From NCBI RefSeq assembly GCF_001675165.1, contig NZ_LROS01000033.1:62001-126000 (forward strand): a stretch of DNA of 64,000 nt. Reading direction: 5' to 3'. This stretch comes from Clostridium ragsdalei P11. GTDB taxonomy: Bacteria > Bacillota > Clostridia > Clostridiales > Clostridiaceae. This document shows positions 37,648 through 49,165 of this stretch, in pieces (position 1 is the stretch's first letter; the number at the start of each line of letters is the position of its first letter). A program made the translations under genes and the position numbers. The notes below the pieces were generated by a model. It was not told where the DNA came from. It did no database searches and saw nothing but the letters and a program-made list of their open reading frames with translations.

Positions 37648-37668
37648 ATGTTAGTATCTTCTTTTTTT
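37627..37668 (+). terminator. Terminator overlapping the end of ywlE
   Basis: GAAGATA (37627-37633) pairs with TATCTTC (37655-37661), with inner pairing ACA/TGT, followed by seven T. The 5' arm lies in the last codons of ywlE. Confidence 0.8.
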
Positions 37669-37748
37669 GCGGAATTGCCTTTGAAAAATTGATTTAACTT
37701 AATAATATATGTCTTAAATAAAATATTATAACTTTGGAGGTATTTTTT

Positions 37749-38198
37749 ATGAAAGTTGCTTTAGGCAGTGACCATGCTGGATTCCCTTTAAAAAAAGAAG
37801 TGATGGAGCACTTACAGGATAAGAATATAGAATTCAAAGATTTTGGAACTTTTTCAGAATCATCCTGTGATTATCCTGATTATGCATTAAAAGTTGGAGA
37901 AGAGGTTGCAAGTAAGAATTATGACTTTGGGATACTTATATGTGGAACAGGTATTGGTATAAGTATAGCTGCAAACAAAGTACCTGGTGTAAGGGCAGCA
38001 CTTTGTAGTGATACTTTCAGTGCTCATGCGTGTAGAGAACATAATAATGCTAATATACTAACCATGGGACAGAGAGTTGTGGGGGTAGGACTTGCTATTG
38101 ATATAGTTGATACTTTTCTATCTGCTAAATTTCAAGGAGACAGGCACCAAAGAAGGATAGATAAAATTACAGAAATAGAAAAAAAATATAGTAAATAA
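37749..38198 (+). CDS. rpiB: Ribose-5-phosphate isomerase B
   Basis: 149 residues from ATG 37749, preceded by TTTGGAGG. Landmarks are 'MKVALGSDHAGFPLK' at the start, 'GILICGTGIGISIAANK' with the catalytic Cys near residue 66, and 'CREHNNANILTMG' with the second active-site region. It interconverts ribose-5-phosphate and ribulose-5-phosphate. Confidence 0.95.
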   Translation: MKVALGSDHAGFPLKKEVMEHLQDKNIEFKDFGTFSESSCDYPDYALKVGEEVASKNYDFGILICGTGIGISIAANKVPGVRAALCSDTFSAHACREHNNANILTMGQRVVGVGLAIDIVDTFLSAKFQGDRHQRRIDKITEIEKKYSK

Positions 38199-38227
38199 AT
38201 GAATATTATATAATTAAAATTGATATT

Positions 38228-38296
38228 AGGCATTTTCAAAGAAATAACTAGTCAGTATGCTAGCATCTTTGACTTGTTATTTTCTTTCAAATGCCT
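38228..38296. repeat. Palindromic repeat (type II), copy 3
   Basis: 69 bases, AGGCATTT to AAATGCCT, in inverse orientation to the copy at 13783. Both arms are complete and meet at TGCTAGCATC, so it is the long copy minus its 90-base centre. It ends 28 bases before upp and can form a near-full-length hairpin. Confidence 0.75.
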
Positions 38297-38324
38297 TATG
38301 AAATGAAAAATAGGAGGAATATAT

Positions 38325-38954
38325 ATGAGTAAAGTAACACAAATAACACATCCACTTATACTGCATAAATTAGCTTTAATAAGGGATAAGCATACAGGAT
38401 CTAAGGATTTTAGAGAACTTGTCGAAGAGGTAGCCATGCTTATGGCATATGAAGTTACCAGAAATCTTCAAACAGAGGATGTAGAGATAGAGACACCTAT
38501 ATGTAAAACAACTTGTAAAATGCTTTCAGGTAAAAAAGTTGCTATAATACCTATACTAAGAGCAGGTCTTGGAATGGTAGGAGGAATGATAAAACTTATT
38601 CCTGCAGCAAAAGTAGGACATATAGGATTATATAGAGATGAAGCTACATTAAAACCAGTAGAATATTTCTGCAAGTTGCCACAGGATATAGGAGAAAGAG
38701 AAGTAATTGTTACAGATCCAATGCTTGCTACAGGAGGATCTGCATCCGATGCAATAACTATATTGAAGAAAAAAGGTGCTAAGAATATAAGACTTATGTG
38801 TTTAATAGCTGCACCAGAGGGAATAAAAACAGTAACAGAAATTCATCCAGATGTAGATGTATACATAGCATCAATTGATGAAAAATTAAATGAAAATGGA
38901 TATATAGTACCAGGACTAGGAGATGCTGGAGACAGGTTATACGGAACAAAATAA
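38325..38954 (+). CDS. upp: Uracil phosphoribosyltransferase
   Basis: 209 residues. The PRPP loop reads '[16 protein letters not shown]' near 130-145, and the uracil-binding C-terminal '[15 protein letters not shown]' is intact. It salvages uracil to UMP. ATG start after TAGGAGG; a terminator follows. Confidence 0.97.
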   Translation: MSKVTQITHPLILHKLALIRDKHTGSKDFRELVEEVAMLMAYEVTRNLQTEDVEIETPICKTTCKMLSGKKVAIIPILRAGLGMVGGMIKLIPAAKVGHIGLYRDEATLKPVEYFCKLPQDIGEREVIVTDPMLATGGSASDAITILKKKGAKNIRLMCLIAAPEGIKTVTEIHPDVDVYIASIDEKLNENGYIVPGLGDAGDRLYGTK

Positions 38955-38973
38955 TACCACTAAGCGTAGGAGT

Positions 38974-39005
38974 GAGTTCACTTATAATTTAAGTGAACTC
39001 TTTAC
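38974..39005 (+). terminator. Terminator of upp
   Basis: Perfect 11-bp stem GAGTTCACTTA/TAAGTGAACTC with a 5-base loop and a T-rich tail. Confidence 0.8.
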
Positions 39006-39098
39006 TTTAGGATTAAAATCTTTGTCGATTGTTTTAAAACTTTGATTAATAGTTTATAATATAGGTTGTAATAATTATATATCAAGGAGATATTTATT

Positions 39099-39509
39099 AT
39101 GAGAAAAGATTGGGATAATTATTTTATAGATATCGCATTTAAAGTTGCGGAAAGAAGCACATGTCCTAGGCTGCATGTAGGGGCGGTCCTTGTTAAGAAC
39201 AGAAGGATAAAGGGAACTGGATATAATGGAAGCCCAAGAGGATTAGAGCATTGTGAGGATGTAGGGTGTTACATGAAGAACAATCATTGTGTAAGAACAA
39301 TTCATGCGGAAGTAAACTGTCTACTAGAGGTAGCTCCTGATGATAGAGAAAGTTCAACGTTATATGTTACCCATATGCCTTGCCCTGAATGTCAAAAATT
39401 AATAATTACCTGTGGAATTAAAAGAGTTGTATATTGTGAGGAGTATACTCCAGAAATTAATTGGTTTGAAAAAACATCGTGGATTGAATTAGTATGCATA
39501 AAGAGATGA
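39099..39509 (+). CDS. Deoxycytidylate deaminase (ComEB-like)
   Basis: 136 residues. Zinc-dependent deaminase motifs: HAEVN (His and catalytic Glu) and 'MPCPECQKLI' (two Cys ligands). 'RSTCPRLHVGAVLVKN' and 'GYNGSPRGLEHCED' place it with dCMP deaminases, which feed dTMP synthesis through dUMP. Start ATG after AAGGAG. It lies between upp and tagO, an order common in clostridia. Confidence 0.9.
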   Translation: MRKDWDNYFIDIAFKVAERSTCPRLHVGAVLVKNRRIKGTGYNGSPRGLEHCEDVGCYMKNNHCVRTIHAEVNCLLEVAPDDRESSTLYVTHMPCPECQKLIITCGIKRVVYCEEYTPEINWFEKTSWIELVCIKR

Positions 39510-39558
39510 GAATAACAGAATGTGTAGAAAACATAAGATGTGATTAAGGAAGGTTATT

Positions 39559-40587
39559 ATGAATAATTTGTATTTGTTTGCAATAGTTTCAATAATATTT
39601 TCAGTTATACTTACCCCCTTCATTAAAAAGCTCGCCATTAAACTAGATATTATGGATGTGCCTAAGGACAATAGAAGGATACATAATAAGCCTATACCAC
39701 TTATAGGTGGATTGGCCATATACTTTTCATTTATAATTACTCTGTTTTTGAAAACGGGTAAACTTACAGAATCTGAAACGGGACTTATACTAGGAGCTAC
39801 TATTATAGTAATAGGAGGACTTTTAGATGATAAATTTGATATAAAGCCTTGGTGTAAACTATTGTTTCAATTAGCAGCAGCAGGGGTTTTAATAATTTAT
39901 GGAATAAAAATAGAAATAATTACAAATCCGTTTGATGGAGCATACCAGTTTATAAATATAGGAGTAATAGCCATTCCTCTAACTATAATATGGGTAATTG
40001 GAATTACTAATGCACTCAATTTAATTGATGGTCTAGATGGGTTGGCGGCAGGTATTGCATTTATATCTTCTATAACTATTTTTATTATAGCATTGTTGAA
40101 TAATAGATATGAGGCAGCGGTGCTTACTAGTATATTATCTGGAGCTATACTTGGATTTTTACCTTACAATTTTAATCCGGCATCTATATTTATGGGAGAT
40201 ACTGGGGCACAGTTGCTTGGCTTTTTACTTGCAGCCATATCTATGGAGGGTGCAATAAAATCTGCTGCAGCTTTTTCTGTAGCTGTACCTATTTTAGCAC
40301 TTGGAATACCAATATATGATACTTTATTTGCAATGATAAGAAGAAAAATAAATGGAAGACCTATTATGCAAGCAGATAGAGGCCATTTGCATCATAGACT
40401 TCTTGATATGGGGCTTACACAAAAACAGGTTGTTATGATAATGTATAGCATAAGTGCAGTGTTGGGGAGTATTTCTGTAATAGCCATGGAGATAAATGCA
40501 CAAAGATCATACTTCCTTCTAATAATAGTTATGGTTATTTTGGTTCTTATGGCCTGGAAGGCTGGATTTTTTAAACATAGAGAGTAA
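39559..40587 (+). CDS. tagO: Undecaprenyl-phosphate GlcNAc-1-phosphate transferase
   Basis: 342 residues with about ten membrane helices. Catalytic landmarks are 'GGLLDDKFDI' (paired Asp), 'NALNLIDGLDGLAAG', 'FMGDTGAQLLG' and the late 'DRGHLHHRLLDMGLT' loop, which point to WecA/TagO rather than MraY. It loads GlcNAc-phosphate on the lipid carrier to start wall teichoic acid or other envelope glycopolymers. The next gene makes a UDP-sugar for the same pathway. Confidence 0.92.
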   Translation: MNNLYLFAIVSIIFSVILTPFIKKLAIKLDIMDVPKDNRRIHNKPIPLIGGLAIYFSFIITLFLKTGKLTESETGLILGATIIVIGGLLDDKFDIKPWCKLLFQLAAAGVLIIYGIKIEIITNPFDGAYQFINIGVIAIPLTIIWVIGITNALNLIDGLDGLAAGIAFISSITIFIIALLNNRYEAAVLTSILSGAILGFLPYNFNPASIFMGDTGAQLLGFLLAAISMEGAIKSAAAFSVAVPILALGIPIYDTLFAMIRRKINGRPIMQADRGHLHHRLLDMGLTQKQVVMIMYSISAVLGSISVIAMEINAQRSYFLLIIVMVILVLMAWKAGFFKHRE

Positions 40588-40604
40588 AAAAGGAGGTTTT
40601 TAAT

Positions 40605-41759
40605 ATGAACAAAATTAAATGTGTTACTATATTTGGCACAAGACCAGAAGCAATAAAAATGGCTCCTTTAGTTAAGGAACTTGAGAAGAGAAAAGAAATA
40701 GATAATAAAATATGTGTTACTGCTCAACATAGGGAGATGCTTGATCAGGTTTTACAGCTTTTTAATATTGTTCCCGATTTTGATTTAAATATAATGAAAA
40801 CTAAACAGACATTGACAGGTATAACTAATAGAGTACTTCAGGGACTTGAGGAAATATTTGAAGATGAAAAACCTGATTTAGTACTTGTTCATGGAGATAC
40901 GACTACTACTTTTGCAGGAGCATTAGCTGCTTTCTATAAAAAAATAAAGGTTGGGCATGTAGAAGCAGGACTTAGAACTTACGATAAGTATTTCCCATTT
41001 CCAGAAGAAATGAATAGAAAGCTTACAGGTGCTATAGCTGACCTTCATTTTGCACCAACCACTGGATCAAAGTCCAATTTGTTAAAAGAAGGTGTGTCTG
41101 AAAATCAAATATTTGTAACTGGAAATACAGTAATTGATGCTATGAGGTTTACAGTAGAGAAGGATTATAAATTTAGTAATGATGAATTAAATACCATAGA
41201 TTATGATAATAAAAAAGTTATAATGGTAACTGCTCATAGGCGAGAAAATTGGGGAAAGGGTATCGAGAATATTTGTAATGCATTAAAAAGGATTATAGAT
41301 GAAAATAAAGATACAGAAATTGTTTATCTGGTACACTTGAATCCTGTAGTAAAGGATATGGTATATAAAATACTTGGAAATGTTTCTAGAGTTCATTTGT
41401 TGCCTCCACTAGATACTAAGGAAACACACAATTTAATGAATAAATGTTTTATGGTTATGACTGATTCTGGTGGACTTCAGGAGGAAGCACCCCATCTTGG
41501 AAAGCCTGTATTGGTGCTTAGAAATGTGACTGAAAGACCAGAGGCTGTAGAGGCAGGCACAGTAAGACTCGTGGGAACGGATGAAGAAAAAATAATAAAG
41601 TTAGCAAATGAGCTTATAAGAAATCCTAAGGAATATGATGTAATGAGTAAAGCTATAAATCCTTATGGAGATGGCAAGGCAGCTTATAGAATAACAGAAG
41701 CTATTTTACAATATTTTGATTTAGCAAAAGGTACATATAGTGAGTTTAAATCAAATTAA
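40605..41759 (+). CDS. mnaA: UDP-N-acetylglucosamine 2-epimerase (non-hydrolysing)
   Basis: 384 residues. 'TIFGTRPEAIKMAPLV' opens the protein; 'HGDTTTTFAGALAAFY', 'HVEAGLRTYDKYFPFPEE' and 'TDSGGLQEEAPHLGKPVLVLR' are standard for the family. It gives UDP-ManNAc for envelope polysaccharide. AAAGGAGG before the ATG; 17 bases after tagO, so likely one operon. Confidence 0.95.
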   Translation: MNKIKCVTIFGTRPEAIKMAPLVKELEKRKEIDNKICVTAQHREMLDQVLQLFNIVPDFDLNIMKTKQTLTGITNRVLQGLEEIFEDEKPDLVLVHGDTTTTFAGALAAFYKKIKVGHVEAGLRTYDKYFPFPEEMNRKLTGAIADLHFAPTTGSKSNLLKEGVSENQIFVTGNTVIDAMRFTVEKDYKFSNDELNTIDYDNKKVIMVTAHRRENWGKGIENICNALKRIIDENKDTEIVYLVHLNPVVKDMVYKILGNVSRVHLLPPLDTKETHNLMNKCFMVMTDSGGLQEEAPHLGKPVLVLRNVTERPEAVEAGTVRLVGTDEEKIIKLANELIRNPKEYDVMSKAINPYGDGKAAYRITEAILQYFDLAKGTYSEFKSN

Positions 41760-42141
41760 AAAGTTATAATTTTGAATTTTCATTCTTTTTAAAGGAGATT
41801 AGCATACATTTTATCATAATTATACAGACAATATAGTAATATATGATGTTAAAATATCAATATATGGTTAAAAAACTGTATATTTTTTCCCATTTTAATT
41901 ATTTGTACTATAATATTACACTGAGTGTATTGTATATTTAAAAAATATTTGGTACAATTAGTTAGTTAAATAAATTCTAAATTATAAATTATCAGAAACC
42001 TTATTAAGGAAATACATAGATTTAGGGAGAAATAATAAAAAGGTGTAATATAAACTGGCTAAAGTTGAGTAATTAAGACTTTTAGGTTGTATCTTTTTAT
42101 ATATTTAAGGTATATAATCTTAGTTATATAGGGGGAACTTG
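41760..42141 (+). other. Intergenic region before the atp operon, no gene
   Basis: About 380 AT-rich bases. It must hold the atp operon promoter. TATAAT at 41909-41914 is a fair -10 but has no matching -35, so I leave the promoter unassigned. I see no terminator of mnaA and no recognised RNA motif. Confidence 0.4.
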
Positions 42142-42504
42142 ATGAATAAACATATTCTAGACATGGTAAAGAAAGTATCTGTAATTAATCTATTATTTGG
42201 CATGATTTTGGCCTGTTTGGTACAGCTTTTTTTTAAAAGTTATGGATTATTTATATTATTAGGTGTTTCCATAGCAATATTTAATTTTTTTATAAATACC
42301 ATTGTAGGTGCCATCATATCAGAAAGATTTAGGAATTCATCAGCATCTTTGTATATAATAAGTTTTATTATACGAGTTGTAATGGCAGCAGGAATAGGAT
42401 ATTGGGTATTTATATGCAGTAAATACAATGTAGTTGCTTATTTAATTGGCTATACATCCCATTTATTAGGGATATATATATATTCACTTATTGAAAATAA
42501 TTAA
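42142..42504 (+). CDS. atpI: ATP synthase protein I
   Basis: 120 residues from ATG 42142, behind GGGGGAAC. Four membrane helices fill nearly the whole protein. AtpI assists assembly of the c-ring. It heads a complete nine-gene F1Fo operon (atpIBEFHAGDC). Confidence 0.85.
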   Translation: MNKHILDMVKKVSVINLLFGMILACLVQLFFKSYGLFILLGVSIAIFNFFINTIVGAIISERFRNSSASLYIISFIIRVVMAAGIGYWVFICSKYNVVAYLIGYTSHLLGIYIYSLIENN

Positions 42505-42532
42505 CAATAAATTTAGGAAAGGATGTGATGAA

Positions 42533-43216
42533 GTGGAGGCTTTTTCACCATTGTTTTTAATACATCTGGGAGCATTTCAAATTCCAATAACTTCCAGTGT
42601 CATTGTACAATGGGCCATTATTATAATTTTAGCTATATTGGCAAAATTTTTTACATCTAGTATGAAAAAAATACCGGATAAAAAACAAAGTGTTATTGAA
42701 ATTATTGTTGAAGCAGTAAGAAATTTAGTTACTGAAAACATGGGAAAAGAGTATGTATCATTTATACCATATGTAGGAACGCTTGCCATATACATTTTAG
42801 TAATGAACATTGCTCCAGTGATGATAGGAGTAAGGGCACCAACGGAAGATCTAAGTGTTGCAGTTGGATTGGCATTAATAACTTTTGTATTAGTCCAATT
42901 TAATTCAATTAAAAAAAATGGTTTAGTGCGTTATTTTGGAGCATATACTAAGCCAGTAGTACCGCTATTGCCAATTAATATTATAGAAAGGCTAGTTCTT
43001 CCAGTTTCCCTAAGTCTACGACTTTTTGGTAATTTGACAGCAGGAGCTGTAATTATCGGTATGGTATATAAAGGATTAGGTAGTATGGCATGGTTTTCTC
43101 AATTGTTAATACCAATTCCTTTACACGCTTTCTTTGATTTATTTGATGGTTCAATCCAAATGATAGTATTTGTTATGTTAACAATAATGAATATAAAAGT
43201 TATAGCTGAAGACTAA
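42533..43216 (+). CDS. atpB: ATP synthase subunit a
   Basis: 227 residues from GTG 42533 (AAAGGATGTGA upstream). Five to six membrane helices. The stator Arg region 'LPVSLSLRLFGNLTAGAVI' (essential Arg near residue 163) and 'IPLHAFFDLFDGSIQ' in the last helices form the proton half-channels. Partner of the c-ring. Confidence 0.95.
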   Translation: MEAFSPLFLIHLGAFQIPITSSVIVQWAIIIILAILAKFFTSSMKKIPDKKQSVIEIIVEAVRNLVTENMGKEYVSFIPYVGTLAIYILVMNIAPVMIGVRAPTEDLSVAVGLALITFVLVQFNSIKKNGLVRYFGAYTKPVVPLLPINIIERLVLPVSLSLRLFGNLTAGAVIIGMVYKGLGSMAWFSQLLIPIPLHAFFDLFDGSIQMIVFVMLTIMNIKVIAED

Positions 43217-43258
43217 TAATAGTTACTTTTTAATACTTATTTAAGGAGGTTTTTTATT

Positions 43259-43504
43259 ATGAATTTAGATGCACATTCATTTATATCAGGTATGGCAGCA
43301 ATAGGTGCAGGTTTAGCTGCTATAGGATGTTTAGGAGGAGGTATTGGAGTTGGAAATGCTGCTGGTAAGGCAGTTGAAGGAGTATCAAGACAGCCAGAAG
43401 CAAGTGGTAAAATACTAAGTACATTCTTTGTAAGTGCAGCTTTATCAGAGGTAACAGCTATTTACTCTCTATTAATAGCTCTTATTTTAGTATTTAAAGT
43501 TTGA
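43259..43504 (+). CDS. atpE: ATP synthase subunit c
   Basis: 81 residues, two helices with the '[16 protein letters not shown]' loop. The ion-binding carboxylate is Glu64. At positions where sodium-type rings (for example Ilyobacter tartaricus Gln32, Ser66) have ligands, this protein has Val31 and Val65, so it looks proton-type. Ribosome site AAGGAGG is strong, as expected for a subunit needed in many copies. Confidence 0.96.
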   Translation: MNLDAHSFISGMAAIGAGLAAIGCLGGGIGVGNAAGKAVEGVSRQPEASGKILSTFFVSAALSEVTAIYSLLIALILVFKV

Positions 43505-43562
43505 TCTAATGTATACCTCACTAATTTACATATACATTTAGAGGGGAGGATTGGAATTTAAT

Positions 43563-44042
43563 ATGCAAATTGATTGGACTACAGTCGTTATAACAATAAT
43601 AAATTTTATCATATTGTATTTCATTCTAAAGCATTTCTTTTTTAAACCTGTCAATAACACTATTACAAATAGGCAGCAAGAAATTGACAATAAAATAAGA
43701 ACTGCTGATGAAAATGAAAAGAAGTCTAAACAATTAGTAACTCAACATCAAGAGTTGTTAAAGAATTCAAAACAAGAAGGAAAAGCTATTGTTGAAGACT
43801 ATAAAAATAAAGCCGATAAAGTTTCCGAAAACATAGTAAATGATGCCCAGAAAGAAGCTCAACTAATATTAGATAGGGCAAAAGTTGAAGCTGAAAGAGA
43901 AAGAGAAAAAGCAAAAGACGATATAAAAAATCAAGTGGTAGATTTAGCACTTTTAGTATCATCAAAAGCTTTAGAGGGATCTATTAATGAGCAGCAGCAT
44001 AGGAAACTTATTGAGGACTTTATAGCTAAGGTAGGTATTTAA
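43563..44042 (+). CDS. atpF: ATP synthase subunit b
   Basis: 159 residues from ATG 43563, with GGGGAGGA 12 bases upstream (a TTG at 43551 is too close to it). One N-terminal membrane helix (about 6-26) is followed by a long charged helix, the peripheral stalk dimer. Confidence 0.94.
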   Translation: MQIDWTTVVITIINFIILYFILKHFFFKPVNNTITNRQQEIDNKIRTADENEKKSKQLVTQHQELLKNSKQEGKAIVEDYKNKADKVSENIVNDAQKEAQLILDRAKVEAEREREKAKDDIKNQVVDLALLVSSKALEGSINEQQHRKLIEDFIAKVGI

Positions 44043-44044
44043 CT

Positions 44045-44590
44045 ATGCATGAGTATTTAGATAGAAGATATGCCCTTGCACTCTATAAAATTGGAGAAGA
44101 AAAAGGAAAAGTTAAAGAATACCTAGAAGAATTAAGGCAGGTTGTAGCCGCTATAAAAGGTAATTCTAAATTTTTGGAAATCATGGAACATCCAGAAGTA
44201 AGTACATCAGAGAAGAAAAAAATGTTTACTGAAATCTTTAAAGATAAGGTGAATGAAGACATACTTTCATTCTTATTAGTTCTTATAGAGAAAGATAGAA
44301 TTAATGAAATTGATGGAAAACTTAGGGAAATGGAAAATATATATCTTGAGAGTAATAATACTGTTAAGGCAAAAGTAAAAACAGTTATTGCTTTGAATGA
44401 TGATGAGAGAAACACTTTAATTGAAAAGCTAGAAAAGAAATTTAATAAGAAAGTTTTGATTGAAGAAGAAATAGATCCTAGTATAATAGGTGGGGTTTAT
44501 GTTGAGGTAAATAATGAAGTTATTGATGGTAGTATAAGGTCAAAACTTTCTGAAATGAAAAAAATAATGCTTAAGGGAGAACAGAGGTGA
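44045..44590 (+). CDS. atpH: ATP synthase subunit delta
   Basis: 181 residues. '[20 protein letters not shown]' at the N-terminus and '[21 protein letters not shown]' near the C-terminus are the OSCP/delta signatures. It links the b stalk to the F1 head. Two bases separate it from atpF. Confidence 0.95.
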   Translation: MHEYLDRRYALALYKIGEEKGKVKEYLEELRQVVAAIKGNSKFLEIMEHPEVSTSEKKKMFTEIFKDKVNEDILSFLLVLIEKDRINEIDGKLREMENIYLESNNTVKAKVKTVIALNDDERNTLIEKLEKKFNKKVLIEEEIDPSIIGGVYVEVNNEVIDGSIRSKLSEMKKIMLKGEQR

Positions 44591-44594
44591 GCCT

Positions 44595-46109
44595 ATGAAC
44601 ATAAAACCTGAAGAAATAACTTCAATTATAAAAGATGAAATACAGAAATATGAAAAGAAAATAGAAACAGTTGATTCAGGTACAATAATTCAAATCGGTG
44701 ATGGTATTGCTAGAGTTTATGGCCTTAATCAATGTATGGCAAATGAACTCTTAGAGTTTCCAAATGATGTTTATGGTATGGCTTTAAACCTTGAACAGGA
44801 TAATGTAGGTTGTGTTCTTTTGGGTTCCCAGAAGGGAATAAAAGAAGGAGATACAGTTAAAAGAACAGGTAGAGTTGTAGAAGTACCAGTAGGTGAAGCT
44901 ATTGTTGGAAGAGTTGTAAATTCACTTGGACAGCCTATTGATGGGAAAGGTCCTATAAAGACATCAGAAACTAGGCCTGTAGATCTTGTAGCTCCAGGAG
45001 TTATAACAAGACAGTCAGTTAAAGAACCACTGCAAACCGGGTTAAAGGCTATAGATTCAATGATACCAATTGGAAAAGGACAAAGGGAATTAATAATAGG
45101 AGACAGGCAAACAGGTAAGACTGCTATTGCCATGGATACTATAATAAATCAAAAAGGAAAAGATGTAATATGCATATATGTAGCTATAGGTCAGAAGCAG
45201 TCTACTGTAGCTCATATAGTAAATGACTTAACAGAAGCAGGTGCTATGGACTATAGCATAATAGTATCTGCATCAGCATCTGAGTCAGCACCACTTCAGT
45301 ATATTGCTCCTTATGCAGGATGTTCCATGGGTGAATATTTTATGAATAAGGGAAAAGATGTACTTATAGTGTATGATGATTTATCTAAGCATGCGGTTGC
45401 CTATAGAGAAATGTCATTATTACTCCGTAGACCACCAGGAAGAGAAGCATATCCTGGAGATGTATTCTATCTGCATTCAAGATTACTTGAAAGAGCAGCA
45501 AAGCTTTCTGATAAGTTAGGTGGAGGCTCACTTACAGCACTTCCTATAATAGAAACTATGGCAGGAGATGTTACTGCATATATACCAACAAATGTTATTT
45601 CTATAACAGATGGTCAGATATTCCTTGAATCAGAGCTTTTCTATGCGGGTCAAAGACCAGCTATAAATGCAGGTATATCCGTATCCAGAGTTGGTGGTAA
45701 TGCACAAATTAAAGCAATGAAGCAGGTAGCAGGTACTCTTAGATTGGATTTAGCACAGTATAGAGAACTTGCATCATTTGCTCAATTTGGATCAGACCTT
45801 GATAAAGAATCTATGAAAAGGCTTGAAAAAGGTAAGAGATTAACAGAAATATTAAAACAACCTCAATACAAACCAATGCCTGTAGAAAATCAGGTAATGA
45901 TACTGTTTGCAGCTGGTAGAGAGTATATAATGGATGTACCGGTTGAAAAAGTTGTAGAATTTGAAGGAGAATTCCTTGATTATATGAGTACTCATCATAA
46001 AGAAATAGGTGATGAAATAAAAAATAAAAAAATTATATCCGATGAATTAAGTGATAAACTTGGAAATGCTATAGAGGAATTCAAAAAAATATTTTTAGCA
46101 GAGGCATAG
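44595..46109 (+). CDS. atpA: ATP synthase subunit alpha
   Basis: 504 residues. P-loop '[10 protein letters not shown]' near 170, 'SHHxxY'-type regulatory region and the '[14 protein letters not shown]' signature near 362 are complete. It is the non-catalytic nucleotide-binding subunit of F1. AGAGGTGAG ribosome site. Confidence 0.98.
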   Translation: MNIKPEEITSIIKDEIQKYEKKIETVDSGTIIQIGDGIARVYGLNQCMANELLEFPNDVYGMALNLEQDNVGCVLLGSQKGIKEGDTVKRTGRVVEVPVGEAIVGRVVNSLGQPIDGKGPIKTSETRPVDLVAPGVITRQSVKEPLQTGLKAIDSMIPIGKGQRELIIGDRQTGKTAIAMDTIINQKGKDVICIYVAIGQKQSTVAHIVNDLTEAGAMDYSIIVSASASESAPLQYIAPYAGCSMGEYFMNKGKDVLIVYDDLSKHAVAYREMSLLLRRPPGREAYPGDVFYLHSRLLERAAKLSDKLGGGSLTALPIIETMAGDVTAYIPTNVISITDGQIFLESELFYAGQRPAINAGISVSRVGGNAQIKAMKQVAGTLRLDLAQYRELASFAQFGSDLDKESMKRLEKGKRLTEILKQPQYKPMPVENQVMILFAAGREYIMDVPVEKVVEFEGEFLDYMSTHHKEIGDEIKNKKIISDELSDKLGNAIEEFKKIFLAEA

Positions 46110-46131
46110 TTTCTTCTGCGGGAGGTGAAAT

Positions 46132-46983
46132 ATGGCAGGGGCAGGACTTGTTACAATAAAAAGAAGAATTAGATCAATAACCAGTACTCAAAAAATAACA
46201 AATGCCATGGGACTCATTGCCACCTCTAAACTTAGAAAAGTTAGAAAAAAGCTTGAGGCAAATAATAAATATTGTGAACTATTTAGTTCCCTTATGAATG
46301 AATTTGTTTTAGGAGCAGAGGGAAGAAACATTTATATACATGGTAATAAAAGCAATAAGAAACTCTACATAGCTTTAAATTCAGATACAGGATTATGCGG
46401 AGGCTTTAATGGCAGTGTAGTAAATGAAGCAGATGCTGCAATGTCAAAAAATAAAGAAAATTGCCTTTTGATATCTGTGGGACAAAAAGGAAGAACGTAT
46501 TTTAAAAGGCTTAAGTATAGTACAGAAGCAGAATACGTGGATATTTCAGATGTTCCTACTATAAATGAAGCAGATACCATAGTATATAAGGCTCTAGACC
46601 TTTATAGAAGTGGCGAGGTTGGAGAAGTTAATATAGTATATACTAAGTTTATTTCAACAGTTAGACAAAAAGTAGTTGTTGAAAAATTACTTCCATTGGA
46701 AGCTGATAAAAAAGAAAAAACAAATTATCTTGTTAAATTTGAACCATCAATAGATGAAATGATGGATGAAGTAGTACTTTTACACTTAAAGCAAAAAGTA
46801 CTTAACTGTATGATAAATTCAAAAGTAAGTGAACAGGCTTCCAGAATGACAGCAATGGATGGGGCAACTAAAAATGCAAATGATTTACTGGATAAATTGA
46901 ATCTTAAATACAATAGAGAGAGACAATCTGCTATTACACAGGAAATAACTGAAATAGTTGGAGGAGCAGAAGCTCTTAAGTAA
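46132..46983 (+). CDS. atpG: ATP synthase subunit gamma
   Basis: 283 residues with the N-terminal 'IKRRIRSITSTQKITNAM' helix and C-terminal 'RQSAITQEITEIVGGAEAL' helix, which together form the rotating shaft within F1. 'NSDTGLCGGFN' in the middle is the conserved Rossmann-like part. Confidence 0.97.
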   Translation: MAGAGLVTIKRRIRSITSTQKITNAMGLIATSKLRKVRKKLEANNKYCELFSSLMNEFVLGAEGRNIYIHGNKSNKKLYIALNSDTGLCGGFNGSVVNEADAAMSKNKENCLLISVGQKGRTYFKRLKYSTEAEYVDISDVPTINEADTIVYKALDLYRSGEVGEVNIVYTKFISTVRQKVVVEKLLPLEADKKEKTNYLVKFEPSIDEMMDEVVLLHLKQKVLNCMINSKVSEQASRMTAMDGATKNANDLLDKLNLKYNRERQSAITQEITEIVGGAEALK

Positions 46984-48390
<1,407 letters not shown>

Positions 48391-48456
48391 AGTGATTTAT
48401 TAAGCAAAATTGGTTTGAGAGAATTTTGTTTAATGTAAATTTTAAAGGAGATTAAT

Positions 48457-48855
48457 ATGTCAGAAGTTTTAAAATTAACTATCCTTACTCCCGATAGAGA
48501 ATTCTATGAAGGAGAAGTAGTAGAAGTAATAACGGAAAGTATTCAAGGCGACATAGCAATTCTTCCAGACCATATGCCTTTAGTTACCACTTTAAAACCT
48601 GCAGATACCGAAATCGTTCAAAAAGATGGCAAAAAATTAAAGGCATTTACATCAACCGGAGTACTGGAAGTAATAAATAATGAGCTAAAAATTTTATGTG
48701 ATTCTTGTGAATGGCCAGATGAAATAGACATAGATAGAGCAAAAGCTGCTAAAGATAGAGCTGAAAAAAGATTATCTAGTCAGAAAGACGGAGTCGATGT
48801 AAAAAGAGCAGAAATGGCATTGGCTAGGGCACTGGCGAGAATTAATCTGAAATAA
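48457..48855 (+). CDS. atpC: ATP synthase subunit epsilon
   Basis: 132 residues: a beta-sandwich with 'GDIAILPDHMPLVTTL' and a C-terminal two-helix arm ('RAEMALARALARINL') that can inhibit hydrolysis. Last gene of the operon; a long terminator hairpin follows. Confidence 0.96.
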   Translation: MSEVLKLTILTPDREFYEGEVVEVITESIQGDIAILPDHMPLVTTLKPADTEIVQKDGKKLKAFTSTGVLEVINNELKILCDSCEWPDEIDIDRAKAAKDRAEKRLSSQKDGVDVKRAEMALARALARINLK

Positions 48856-48894
48856 TGGAGCTTTTGATAATTTGCTGTATTTTAATTCAAGATA

Positions 48895-48947
48895 AAAAAG
48901 CACTACCTAAAATCATTAAAATAATGATTTTGGATAGTGCTTTTTTT
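48895..48947 (+). terminator. Terminator of the atp operon
   Basis: A stem of about 22 bp with one mismatch (GCACTAcCTAAAATCATT against AATGATTTTGGATAGTGC), flanked by A and T runs. Confidence 0.9.
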
Positions 48948-49165
48948 ATATCTAAAAATATTCACATTTTGTTATTTAAATTTATATACTAATATAGGTC
49001 CCTCCTATGGAATCTTTATTTTTTGAAATACTAATAGTCAGTTTTCTAATACAAAGAAAAAAGACTATCAAATAAAATTTAGCAGCTTAAACTAAGTAGG
49101 AATCTATTGAATATTAAAAGGAAAAGTTGTCCATAATTTTTAAAGAGAAATAGAAGGGGGTGAAA
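48948..49165 (+). other. Intergenic region before ywmB, no gene
   Basis: Non-coding. A hairpin ATAGTC...GACTAT with inner TTTTCT/AGAAAA (49034-49068) is the only clear structure. A promoter is expected but not identified. Confidence 0.35.
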
